From the NCBI RefSeq assembly GCF_964275005.1, contig NC_092689.1:11221979-11285978 (forward strand): a stretch of DNA of 64,000 nt. Direction: 5' to 3'. The notes below the pieces were generated by a model. That model had not been told where the DNA came from and did not search any database. It was given only the letters and a program-made list of their open reading frames with translations. Shown in pieces: positions 11,190 through 23,511 of this stretch. Made by a program: the position numbers and the translations under genes. Each line of letters begins with the position of its first letter. Positions within the stretch are counted from its first letter, which is position 1. Origin of the DNA: Diadema setosum (Eukaryota > Echinodermata > Echinoidea > Diadematoida > Diadematidae).

Positions 11190-14100
11190 GAGATGGATCA
11201 TCTAGGGCCCTATATACTCCATGAACATAATATCTTTCGGCCAGGTGATGGACACGGAAACAAATTTTACTAATTCCACACCAGAACGTGAAGTCACGCG
11301 CACAATGAAAATGTGTTCCAAATCAACGGAATTTGTTTTAGGTAAACTTCTTTTCAATGATCCATGTTATGATTCTGAAAGATATACAAAGTTACACTGA
11401 AATGATCATCTACTATAAAACCACTGAGTACGTTTCATGTCACGCCTCAACGTTACATTGATAATGGAGGCAGAAATCCCTTGGGGTAATAGTATGTTTA
11501 AACCCAAATGTCCCCATTCCACACTTTGTCATGAAAGAAAAGTTAGACGCGACTTTCGAGAGACCGTAGAGTTTGTACCGCTTATAGCAAGGTCCACTTC
11601 TCATTATGACAATATTGTGTACGAAAACAATATTTACGCGATACAACTGCTATTAGCAGGTGCAATTTCTGCGACAGTTAGATAGAATGTCGTGTTCCAG
11701 CACAGTTCACAAAAGACCGACGACTTTTTTATGTCATTATATTGATCACAACGGTGCTGAGTAAAATCAGATTGTTCTTGATGCAACCAAACGGAGCGCG
11801 GGCAGAAATCACTTAAGTTCTGAACAAACCGTTTGAAGGGCAGACCAAGAGTTGAAAACAAAAGCCTACTTTTAGGGTCGTCGGGCAGCATGATTTGTTG
11901 ATAAATGGCTGGAGCCCACTTCATATATTGATAAAAAAGGAGAAAACCTCTTGTGTGTTGTACTTTTCTCCTGATTGTTCACATCAACACGATGAATACA
12001 CCTATGTCACTTAGCATTAGGACTTTGAGCAAACGCGCGAATCCCAATTGCAAACGTAAGACGCTTAGCACCAGAAACATGTACTTTCTTTTTTGTACGC
12101 GGGTGAACAATGGATTGGTTTGATTATGAATACGGTAGCCGTAGAGCGTCAATTCAGATCTGAAATCAAATATTTGGTTGAGCTGAGTGAGGGGTCGCTT
12201 GTGTATTATCACGGACACATTGAGGAGTGCTTGTCAGTCTGTCTGGTGATAAGGCATGAAACGGAAATTAAATACAACTCAAAGCCTTTTTGTGAGAGAT
12301 TGCGTAATATGACGACTAGGAGTCGATAATCGCTACTGGCGTGTGGCGAGCGCGTGCTCCGTCCGATTATATGTCTCTTTCAGCAATGATCAAATGTCTA
12401 TTGTTTGCGTCAACGCAGTTTGTAAACACTTCCGTGGGTGTGATGGTAGCATTTGAGCTTCTCTGCAAATACTTCAGGATATCTGAATGCTCTCGACTAT
12501 TGATGATGCTTGGAATGAACAAAATCCGTACCAATCTATAAAACCTAACCCATATCAATAATAATAGACCACAACCACCACCATCATCATCACCAGTAAC
12601 ACCACCGCCTCCTGCTCAGATCTGCATCGCACCATTCCCACTTACGGGGGGACTACATCATAGGAGCATTCATAAACTGTTATCACCACAATCACAAATG
12701 ACACGGGACACAAACGACAATATAGACAAGATAATCTTCTCATCACGTTGCCACGTCAAAGCTGGCGTCTTTTAACGTTGGAATTACTTTTCCCAAAGTC
12801 TTAGACCGAAACAAGTCTTAGATAATACAACAAATGTTATGAATGAGCAATCGCTGACAATAATGCAAGTGAAATGTTGCCTATGAACAACGTGAGTACC
12901 AAACTGGTATTGATGTTGAAAAGACAAAAAATAAGTTGCAATCTCGAAATACGAGGTAGAAGGGCGTAAATGTCATATAACGCAGAGAGCACTGTTTCTT
13001 CTTTTCTTCTACTCCAGGAGCAACTCGACAATGAAGTCCAACAAAACTTCCTTGTTTTGTTTCAAGCTTACATCCTCCACCCATTCTTTAACGTTGGACC
13101 TCTTTGATTAAAAACATTCGCTCTTATACCTAAAGCTATATGACATGTCTGACTACAGAAATTGTACACGAATAACAATGCGATCCATGATAATTCTGCA
13201 TATTGGACGAAAGAAAAAACTAGTCCCCATACTGAAATCTGGAAGACTGCATCAAAATCTTCTGTTTCATGACTCAATATGAAGACTGAGACAATTCCCG
13301 TATCTAATCACATATAAATGTCATCAAATATGACGTCTCTGATATATACATAAGTGTGTTTTACTGATATCAACTCACAGAGAGAAATATAGAAGACAAA
13401 GCAACTGAAAACTGTAAAGACACATTATCTCTCACTCTTCAGAACATGTCTCTGACACAAACACATCATTCGAAATCACTCATGATCAGTGATCAAGAAA
13501 CAAAATTTGAAAAGTAATCATTTACATGTTCACTTTTTATGTTATGAAATATACTTTCTTAAGGCCACGTAACTCAGTTTCTTAATGCAAAACAAAAGCA
13601 AGCCAAGAATACACCGGAAAAGCTGTGTCTAACTCGAAAAGCAACCTCTGCAGACATAGAAGGAAATTAAGACCATAAAAAGCTTATCCATTGATACAAA
13701 TACATATCTCTGTAATTACATAATCTTTTCTCAACTTTGTTGAAAATAACACATATCTAACCTCTCGCCTTTTGCATAATATACTTTCTGAACAGACTAG
13801 AAAGATCAAAGTAGTGGTTTAACGTGTTCTGACATACAACCAATGCAGAGAAAATAAATGCGAGGAAAAAAAAGCACAAGGGACTGGCCCAGAAGTATAA
13901 AGAATAGACACTTAATTTATATTGATGTAAGCTGTACTACAGTCCATTCATATAGTGACTGAATCTAGTGACGTAAAACCAGTTTCAAACACATACAATT
14001 TTTAAATCAAACAAAGCCGGAACGCCTTACTGTAAAATGTGATAACGTTTTCAAAGAAAAAGAGTTAAAAAAAAAAATATTCGTTTCTCCTTAACATTTA

Positions 14101-15400
14101 CAGACATACCAAATGGAAAAAAACCCCAACTGATCTTTGTGAAAATTTTGATCAGAAGAATTCACTGTATCGATAAAATATTCATGCAAAATTCAAGTGC
14201 AAAATTCTATGCAAAATTCTGTGAGAACTGACGAGGACTTTGAAGCTATGCTTGTGGAATCATGTACAAACTAATTTGCTTTGCTTTCTTTTTTTTTATA
14301 AAGAATACTTGATAAAAATCTTGAAAACGTATCATTCACATATTACGAAATCTTGTCCTTTTATACAAATGAAGTTTCATACTTAATCGTATGAAAGAAA
14401 TAGCATTAAATCAAAAGAAAACAGATCAGCGATTTAGAACCAGATCTTTCTTATTTTTTTCTTTTTCTAAAAACTTTCATCGATTAAGGACAAAAAGTTG
14501 TACAATCAGAAGACGATTGCTTTTTTTTTTCAAAGTATACAAACATAGCCACTCGATACTCGCAAATGGAACACGCGCAACCTGCCATTTTTAGAGTCAA
14601 CGGTTTGACTGTTTTAGATCACATGGTAAAAATTGTAACTTTCAACAGCAACTTGCAACAAATCACAATCTCTATCACAGAGCATAAGAAAACTCTTCAG
14701 ACTTCTGTCCAAATGACATTTGGAAGGACACATAAAGTAAAAGAGTGACAATTTCGTCTGATGGCCCCGAAATAGTGTCACGATAAATCGCGGAGTTCCA
14801 GATTGCAACATAAAATATCCACTCTCAAGTAACAAATGATATGGTTACAACTAAAAATCGAAAAATAAATCGTTTTAGCTCAGCTCTGCCATGAAGCCCT
14901 GAATCATCAGTTTGAAGATAAGATTTTTTCTTTCTGCCAATCTACGCAAAATGGGGGCACCTATCCACAAACGCTCACATCGCTCAAAACAGATCACTGG
15001 GATAGTGGCTTGTCGTCGTTTCATCATCGTTTTGTTTCAAGTATCCGGCCCATTGTCTGGGTGTGTGTCGTCCGAATTGGGTTTTGAAACTAGGCTCTCC
15101 GCGTTCCTTCCCCCGTGATGATCGGAGAATCCGCCGTTCAGTCTAAGACTTTGGTTCGAAGAGTCCGTGTGACCCGTTGACGTCATCCTTAGGTTCTCTA
15201 ATAAGAAAAGCAAACAATGTCGATCAAGTTACATGAAAAAAAGATCATAAGAACATCTCTCCTGTGGTTGACGTGATGCTGAGTGTTTCTTTCTGAGATG
15301 AAATAAGCAGAAGCTATCGTGACTTTATTATTTATTAGTGATTTTTCTGCATTTTCAGAAAGAAAGAAAATCCGTTGGGTATAGTAGAAGCTCAATGGTG
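11190..15400. other. Intergenic, nothing recognised
   Basis: AT-rich with short frames below 100 codons and no recognised protein motif. There is a CAC/CAT-rich patch near 12566-12605. Confidence 0.45.
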
Positions 15401-15402
15401 CT

Positions 15403-15569
15403 GTTGGGTATGTATATGGCCCTGAAAATGGCCTGCCCACTCCCGACGTTTCGGCAAGCATGTTCTTGCCGTTTTCAAGTTTTCAAGTTTTCTCTTGAAA
15501 ACGGCAAGAACATGCTTGCCGAAACATCAGGAGTGGGTATGCTCTTTTCAGGGCCACATACATACCCAA
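15403..15569. repeat. 167 bp palindrome with GCCGAAAC(G/A)TC core
   Basis: TTGGGTATGTATATGGCCCT pairs with GGGCCACATACATACCCAA. The inner ACGGCAAGAACATGCTTGCC appears in both arms, in opposite orientation, each followed by GAAAC. A short AAGTTTTCAAG loop joins the arms. Confidence 0.85.
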
Positions 15570-16499
15570 GAAAGCATACGTGGTGCACCGTTACTTTTTT
15601 ATCAGACAGGTTGTATCAAGTTGAAAAGAAATGAAAAAAACTCTGATATTATACATATAATTACCTGTTATTGTAGCAACAACACCCAAGTCTCTCGTGA
15701 AAGAGTTTTTATTTGATTCTCATTTGTTTTTGAAAACTAAATCAAACATTGCCTAAAAGCGAAGCTCATTAAGTTGAGAGAAAAAGAAAACGTAGGAGCA
15801 CTAACCCATGACGTATATCTACGATAATCAATTTTGGATATAATTTGTTACTTTTTAATCATCGGACTGTTGACATGGACTTTAGAATTCGAAGCCTATT
15901 ATACATTGAATTCATCTCCTTGTACGACAGTTTGGAAAACAGCATTGATCGAGTTACCTTGGAAGTTCAGCAACCACGTGAGGGCAGTAGATCGGTTTCC
16001 TGGACTCGCGTGGCTTGGGTGATTGCCGTTTTGTGTCGGAACTGGTAGCTGGGTTGGGATACGAGTCGAAAAAAGGGTGTTAGGAACTTACCGTTTATTA
16101 ATTTTTACTGAACTATTCTCCTAGAAGATATAGACCTGAATAAGATGCAAATTGTTTGGATAATTTTCATTAATTTCTTTTCTTTTCTTTAAAGATGGTA
16201 TCTTTATAGAAACGTTAATCGGATTGGAAGCTAAAGAAAAAAAAAATTAATGATAATAAAGGGGGGGGGGGGGGAGAGGGTATATCTTCATGACCAGAGC
16301 ATTCTCGTACAAAATTATTTTGATAAGATGAAAACTGTGGGACGAATTTCATATGCGTATCTCCCATGTGTTCAAATAAAGTTACTAACATTAAAGTCTT
16401 GGTAACACAATTATCGGATAAGAAGACTGCAATAATTCGTAATGTCACAGTAGGGCAACAACGTAAGAATATATAAAGAGAATTCAACATAATGTTTCC

Positions 16500-16830
16500 A
16501 ATTTTCTTACATAATGAAATGAAAGAGCACTTGTCTTGTCTCTTTCAGAAGGCAGGGGGATATCATTACCTTTAACATAATTATTTCAGTAAAAAGGGAA
16601 AAGAATGTGTGTCTTTCATTAAAGTAACAGTGATCTGCTCTAATATTAAGAATTATTATAGTATTCTCATCCAGCGATGGCGGTACCGAACTTCAAAAAT
16701 TCATAACATTTGAATGGATTGTCCCCTTATCCTCTATAACTTTAGCGATGCCTTCTACTAGCATTTCTGCATTCAAATCCATATGATGTTTGGGCTTCAT
16801 TCCCCTTTACGAGTTTACTAAAGCTTTGGG
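16500..16830 (+). repeat. Diverged copy of the 39.4 kb foldback family
   Basis: GAAAGAGCACTTG, AGAAGGCAGGGGGATATCAT, TCATCCAGCGATGGCGG and AAAAATTCATAACATTTGAA occur in the family order. Confidence 0.55.
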
Positions 16831-16897
16831 GTAGAAGCGTATGTTTCTGTCATTTTCTTTGATTAATGTTCTTTAACAAAAAGTAATCAATAAAATC

Positions 16898-16898
<1 letters not shown>

Positions 16899-16931
<33 letters not shown>
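16899..16931. repeat. Poly(T) tract
   Basis: Over 30 consecutive T, with no element recognised beside it. Confidence 0.9.
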
Positions 16932-16933
<2 letters not shown>

Positions 16934-16934
16934 G

Positions 16935-19350
16935 GTTGAATTCTCCGAACAAATGTGACTGAGAAAAATGAAAATCGCGGAGCTGCGTTTTATATTTTGT
17001 CATATCAACTTGAAATTATGGACAAATTTCGAACAATCACATCGTCAGAAAAGAAAAATTGGGACGGAGAGGTGTTAATCCTTATAATCAGACGCACGTA
17101 TAAGTTGGGTGAACTACCTCGATATCAGTAATTTACTATACGATAAGGCTAAAGTACATTGATAAGATTTCCTGCTCCGCCAAAAAGAAAAAAAAAGATT
17201 ATATGGGAAAATATCGAAAAGAAGAGGGAAAAAGCGCCGGGAGAGTAGGTAAGGGCACGAAAGCAAGAAAATCACGCTACGTATCCCATGTCACACTGCG
17301 AGTTTGCACCTGTTTTGATGCTTGTCCACCAGCTGGGGGTCTGAACGAAATAACGAGTTTCACCTGAAGTAACCATTGCTCACCGCGGAGATTTGATTTG
17401 CAGTACCGTAATTTCTTTGGGTGTTATTGTGAGGGTGTATCAGCGTTAAAAGAAAGAAAAGAGCCGAATGTAAAATTTGCTTTTTAGCCCCTTGATGCAT
17501 GTGGTAATGTTGTTAAACATTGGGAACATGATCGGTGGTTGAGTGGCTCCTCCTTTTGCAATGTGATAAAAATGGACTTTTAATTTCATTTGATATTCTA
17601 TTACTACATGAAAGATGATTTTTTTTTTTCATATCCCTATGAGCAACATCAGTTTTCCTCTCAGTTGAGTTTGTATTTTTTTAAAGACTTAATATAAGAA
17701 AAAGCATTTCATGTGTTTTAACGTAAAGTTACCAATGAATACAGCAGAAAGAAATGGCCATAAAACATCTTCCAACTCTGGTATGCACTTGGAATGCCCA
17801 AATCTAATGGGTTTTGTACCGCACACTTTATATGAGCGGATCTAGCACTGCTTCCAACAAGCTATGCGGTCTCTTTAGATAAGACATTCAAGACAACACC
17901 AAATGAATATCAGTTTATAACATTATAAACACACGTCCATCTTCTCTTTTACACGTTATTAGGGTAATGCATTTATGGGCGATATTCATAGATAAATGAT
18001 GTGTTTGTGTGTATGAGTGTGTGTGTGTGTGTGTGTGTGTCAGATCTCTAAGACGAGGTGTGCTTTTGTTTTCATGGAATACTACTTGATATTTAGTAAC
18101 TCTGATGAAGAAGGACAATTTTAATGTCAAACGAAGCATCCGTACATTCAAATGTATCAAGCTCACAAAAGCCGGTTTAAGGGCGGTTTTTCATATTCTT
18201 ACTCTAAGCTTAGGTACATACCTATAGATATTATCAAAAACTTTTTTCCCGTGCTGGAAACAGTAAAAGTCATCACATATTCCACGGTAATAAATGTACT
18301 GTGATATTTCACAGTTTCACAATTAATGAAAGAAGAACAGACCAAACCGAACGGTGAATCACAAATCACAATGATATGTGAAATAAGGTAAAAATCACTG
18401 CTTACTCCATCAATGTCGAATGTCGCAGGCCACCCACACTATAGATAACTTGGTAAATCTCTAAACTTGGGTTTAATCGCACTTTCTTCTCTAACGACAC
18501 GCCCAGTCAATAACGGTCTCATGGACAAGCGCAGGAAAGCTTTTACATGCACACAAACATGAATGCATGCACTATGCATTATAAAAATATTCAGAATAAA
18601 AGTAAACATAGGGTTTAAATTGATATTCAAAGGTCGTAAAACTATGTTAGAAATAGTTAAAAAATAAAACAAACAAAAACCCAAAACGAAGAAACATGAT
18701 TCCTGGCCTTGTATCAATGAAAAATCCAGAATTCTTGTCGCTCTCCAAAGGGAGTAAGAGAGAGGGAGAGAGCGCGACTTGAATGAAAATGTAAGGCGTG
18801 AAAACATGCTGAATTAGATTTCTTCTCAGCCAGGTAAAACAAGAAGGTTCTTAAATTAACAAAGTAATCAAATCAAAGCATGTGGCAACTGTTGCAATTT
18901 TCCAACTGCGTGCGTCACGGCTTGGTGTGATGTAAAAGTATAGCCAAAGGTTACGAACTCATTTCGCCGGTCATACATACCTCGCGCCCTCGTTGATCTC
19001 AGCTCATGAGCAAAAGGCTTTTCGACTCAGTTACTAAGTAAAAAGCTTGAAAACGCCAAGCTTTAATACAGAAATGTCAAATCTTGAATCCATCCCGTGA
19101 TATGAACTCCACAAACCTAGAAAACAGAATCGCGGGAGTTGCGCTTGACAAAGCATAAGCCAGAGTCGCGAACTTTCTTTTTTTTTCTCCATAAAACGGT
19201 GACATTATAGTCACAAACCACATGCAAGTTTGATGAGCTGATAATGTAATATCACTGGGTGTGCCACTGACATGCAAAAATTAATACATTTTTACGTTTC
19301 CATTTTTATTCTTTAGTGTGATTAAATGGGGAAAACATATTGATTCGTTC
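16935..19350. other. Intergenic, nothing recognised beyond the TG repeat
   Basis: No supported gene. A minus-strand frame ending at 18439 was considered and rejected. Confidence 0.45.
18003..18040. repeat. (TG)n microsatellite
   Basis: About 18 TG units with one interruption. Confidence 0.9.
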
Positions 19351-19356
19351 AAATCT

Positions 19357-20170
19357 TTTTTTTTTTATTCATGTTCCATATTCCACATTTCATACAAGTT
19401 TTATATTCCATTTGATTTGAAGCAGAAATGTTTTTCACACAATGGTCAGTTTGAACCAATAATGCACAAATGTATAAGGACATATTAATTATAATTGGCG
19501 TGTAATATGAGGAACCCACTAAAAAGCAAAGCTTGTAGGATTTGGGCTCCAAAAATATAACATAGGTTTTAGTACAGTATATCAATGTCAGAAGTGACGT
19601 AACATGCAAAATTCAAAATATCGAGAATATTACAATGTTTACGGGATGTACATGGTATAGTATATAATGTTTATGATTAACATATTATGGTATAAATGCT
19701 AAGAAAAGTAGCAAGTTGATCAAACTAATGAAGTCATCCGAGCGAGGCATCATTTGAGTATATGCAAAAAAAAAAATTTCAAGTGATTACGGCAAAATAA
19801 TTGAACATAAGATTTTAGAAAATTGGCTTTGAGATTTTTCTTAAAGGAGCTTAAAGAACTTGAGTGCAACCGAACCGAATCTAACTCATTCCAGAAAGAA
19901 GGGCCGGTCGATGTAATTGTCTTAAGGGCTAAAACTGTACGAACAGGGGGAAAATGATAGGATTCACTGTGTCTTGTAGGGTAAGTATGAATATCACTGT
20001 TTTTCACAAACATTGAGGAAAATATACTAGGAAGGTCACCAGTATTCAACTCATACATGAAAATTCCAACATGATATAAATACAAATCAGAGTCTTGGTG
20101 GAGTTGAGACGTCACAATTTTACGCATTTGCGTGAGTGGTGCGACTGATATGTCCGACTTAAGATTTCTT
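19357..20170 (-). mobile_element. CR1-like LINE fragment: reverse transcriptase C-terminus, 3' UTR and poly(A)
   Basis: On the minus strand a frame (about 20163 down to 19750) includes LPSIFSSMFVKNSDIHTYPT, then SESYHFPP, GPSFWNEL and SLSSFKKNLKANFL. This is the usual end of the ORF2 protein of CR1/L2-type non-LTR retrotransposons (target-primed reverse transcription; endonuclease plus reverse transcriptase). A stop breaks the frame just upstream, and nothing further 5' is recognisable, so the copy is 5'-truncated and dead. The 3' UTR contains CTACAAGC..TGCTTTTTAG and ends in ATGAATA followed by ten A at 19357-19366. Confidence 0.8.
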
Positions 20171-20399
20171 AATTTTTCTCATAATTTGCCCAATTTTTAC
20201 TGGAATATGTCCAATTATATTCGATTTTACTCCACTTAATAATGACGCCTTGAACGTGAGGTGGCTTTTCACTTACCATGGTATTGCAAAGGTGTCGATT
20301 TTTATTACTCTCTTTTTCTACCTTTCCACCGACTTCTGTTACTATCACCTACAAAATCTATTTTTTCATGAAAAGTACACATTCCATCGAATTTATCAT

Positions 20400-20700
20400 T
20401 CCCTCTGCTTTCTGAAAGCGGTAATTCATGTGCTCTTTTGTTATACTAGAAACTGAAAACAATTATGTTGAATTTTCTTTATATTTTCTTCATGTTGTTT
20501 ATGTCCATACATTACGTCATGATGTAGTTGTCTTCTTATCCAGCGATGACGGCACTGAGACTTTAAAAAAATCATAACTTTTGAATCAATACTTGTCCGA
20601 TTTTCCTCAAACTTTTACTTTGTATGTTGTGTTCTACAATAGCTGCTTTCACTAAATGCACATATATACATGGTATTTGGGTTTTGGTTTCCTTTATAAG
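20400..20700 (+). repeat. Diverged copy of the 39.4 kb foldback family
   Basis: ATCCAGCGATGACGG, AAATCATAACTTTTGAATC, TTGTCCGATTTTCCTCAAAC and TTCACTAAATGCACAT are in the family order. Confidence 0.55.
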
Positions 20701-20709
20701 CAGACCACT

Positions 20710-22800
20710 ATTGCTGACGTAGGTCCTACACGACTGAGCGTGACATGTTGGTAAGGGATGACTGAGCATTATTACCACCCAACGATAAATGGGTTGTTCG
20801 GCATGCAGGCGCGCTGAATGTTTGACGCCCAAAATCGTACGCATATCGCTCATTAATTGACCTATTTCTCAGTGCTAGGCTCAACGGTGCAAGTAGATCG
20901 AGTATTCAGAACATCCTCGATATTTCTGGACCAGCACCATACCGTGGCTCAATCGGATTAGCCGGCAATGGGGACATCAGTTAATACCTCTGTCGTTACA
21001 ACTGCCGTACTTCATGATAGTATACTATGGTATATCTCAAAAGATGTGCTCACTTTTTGGAAAGCTAAGCTAGAATACAGTAAACCTTGTCCAGCTATCT
21101 AAGCTTACACTTTACAATGATGGAGGATGTGTTAACCCCCCCCCCCCCCCAACCACGTTGTATGACAGTATTTAGTAATATAAAATATTATGTTTGTATC
21201 TGTTTTTTTTAACTTTCTCCTTCTAATGTTTGCTGTTAATACTAGGGGCCTATGTTGTACCTGGAATATCCTTGATACTCAATGTGACGTTATAGCCATA
21301 ACAAGGAACAAAATAATGAAATATAATTCCGAAGCGTGTCGAATGAAAATACTTTTCTTACATAAAAAGAATTAAGACTAGGTCATTCTATGGTTTAAGA
21401 TGATAACTGATAGAAGTTATGAATGATGTGCATCTAGGTGTATAGGCCCTTACCGAGACAAAATGATGGAACGTATTTAAAGAAATAAAAATGACTCAAA
21501 TATTTCAGTGTAGGTTTAAAATGCACTTCAAAAAATCACCCTGTTAAGAACTCAAACCTGTACCCATTGTGTCATGGAACTCAAATCAATTTCTTGTTTA
21601 TCTGTCGGAAGTATTACATAATCTATATAACTTTATGTAATATATCATTAATGGTCACTGATTTTGTGATAATCTTTAAGCTGAGGTGTTATTCCAACTA
21701 AAGATAATTTGTTGAAATCAATCGCCCATATTCTAAAAGGTTGAACTAATTACCGGTACATACCTGTACATCTTGCTCCTCCGATAAGTGAAAAAAAATC
21801 GTTGTGTGACGTTAAGTCTTACACAAGCAAATAAAGGTTGTATTTTTTATTTTTTGTCTTTGACATATGACTCTAATTCAGGATTCTGATTTGCCATCAT
21901 AAAGCATATTAGTTAAGGTATTATTGACCATTGGGAGCAGTGATTTAAAAAATGTTCGAGTAATCACATGTGATGCATATGCATGTGTAGGTCAGCTGTA
22001 TCACAAAAAAAAAAAAAAAATCCTACCTTATAAAGATGTTGCAATAAAGCCTAAAATATAAGGAGACATCACTATTTTTCTCAATAAACCATTATTGTAT
22101 AGACGGTTTATTCTAGAAGCAATTTCATCATAACTTTTGTTCACATTTTATATATTTAAGAATGTTAAACATTGATTATACTGATGAACATATTTTTTTT
22201 ACATTGGTTCTTTCTATCCCTAGCGCACATTTTAGAACTATTTTGAACTCACTAAAGCCAGGTTTTTGTTTCATCTGCAAATGGTAAATAATGCCTTTAA
22301 GCTGGCCCTGCCATGGTCAAAGTGTTTGCTGTTTCCTCATTTGAAGAAGTCATAATCGAATGTACAAATGATGTTGGCAAGTAGTAAAAATTTATAGTGA
22401 CTAGGTATGAATACTGTTATCACTTAACAAAACAATTTAACCGCACTTGATCTACGTGCATACTCCATTGTTTGTTTCTGATCATTCAGATTAAAAAGAA
22501 AATATGCTGTTATATGTAAATAAACACGGGGAAAAATACAGCAGTGATGGCATATTTTGTGGCACGATAATCGAGTGGAATTAAACACGAAGAGGGTTCC
22601 ATACTGAAGTAATATAACTCTCGCTGGTTCTCCCATCTTTTTCCCTCTCTCATTTTGAAGGAAACTTAAAACATGCCAAAATACATCTCATGTTTTGCCT
22701 GACACAGCGTGATGTTATTGCATGATGCTGGGTACACATTTCGTTACAACTGAGAAGAGGGATGAGTTGAGCACGCTTCGTAATTGCCTCTAGACAACCC
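20710..22800. other. Intergenic, nothing recognised
   Basis: Contains a C run at about 21137-21150 and short A/T runs. The missing downstream exon(s) of the bHLH gene could lie here or further left, but none can be named. Confidence 0.45.
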
Positions 22801-22811
22801 ATAAAGGACTA

Positions 22812-22869
22812 CACACACGCAAACACACACTCACACACACATACACACACGCACATACACACACACACG
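22812..22869. repeat. (CA)n microsatellite, interrupted
   Basis: ACACAC runs broken by single G, T or A substitutions. Confidence 0.9.
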
Positions 22870-23044
22870 TTAACAGCACATGGTTTTAATCCCAAATTGC
22901 ACGTAAGCACAATAATTATAATTCCCATAGCCTGTGTTATACCAGAGCACAATGATAGTTATATTTATCAGTACAGATTTCACCTGGATAAAAACCTCTA
23001 ATTTCGATCATAGATTACAAAAGAAGTATACCTAACACACCTGT

Positions 23045-23156
23045 GCCCCGTTTTATCAAAAGGTAATAATCGACTTTAAATTTCCTTACCACATAGGCTG
23101 CCATAAACTTATGATATAGAAATCAAGTATATGATCAAAACTCATAAAACAGGGCC
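23045..23156. mobile_element. Foldback element, GTTTTATCAAAA end type
   Basis: GCCCCGTTTTATCAAAAG pairs with the right end that finishes CATAAAACAGGGC. The internal AAATTTCCTTACCACA and CTGCCATA.ACTTA match the copy at 53320. Confidence 0.7.
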
Positions 23157-23159
23157 CAA

Positions 23160-23291
23160 GGGTCCGTTTCATGAATTCATCACATAACAGTCAGTACATA
23201 AACCTCAGAATGGCCAAAGTCAATTTCATTAAGTCCCTCATATACTTAACGAGCGACAAGTCTCTCATAAGACTTTCATGAAACGGACCCC
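23160..23291. mobile_element. Foldback element next to bHLH exon 2
   Basis: GGGTCCGTTTCATGAA pairs with TTTCATGAAACGGACCC. About 132 bp, ending some 36 bp from the exon 2 donor. Confidence 0.75.
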
Positions 23292-23326
23292 TGGTGCACA
23301 TCGAAAAAATCTTTTACAGGACTTAC

Positions 23327-23511
23327 CACTTGATTAGATCCTGGTACGAGGTGTTTGACATGCAACACTGAAGGTAAGGGTGGTCTGCTGGTCAGTAAAG
23401 GCCGAAGGGGCAGCCGCGGGTGAGGTACAGTGGGCGGGTGGACGAAGCGGAAGCCGGATGGCAGCATGGGATACGTCACTCCCTGGGGATCCAGGGTTGC
23501 CTGAACCCCGC
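23327..23511 (-). CDS. bHLH gene, exon 2 (proline-rich)
   Basis: The acceptor TTTTGTAG precedes GCGGGG, and the two leading bases complete the Gly codon begun by exon 1. The 61 following codons include PPTVPHPRLPLRPLLTSRPP, a proline-rich stretch like that just upstream of the bHLH. The exon ends in CAAGTG followed by the donor GTAAGT (phase 0), which implies a third exon at lower coordinates that I could not identify. If the donor is skipped, the frame runs 16 more codons and stops at 23276 inside an adjacent foldback element. Confidence 0.7.

Noticed and set aside
10785..11201. 138-codon Ser-Ile-Tyr-Leu frame on the minus strand
   Set aside because: Translation of the GATA microsatellite.
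18439..18541. Possible third exon of the bHLH gene (LSMRPLLTGRVVREESAIKP on the minus strand)
   Set aside because: The nearest acceptor has no pyrimidine tract and its phase does not fit the phase 0 donor of exon 2.
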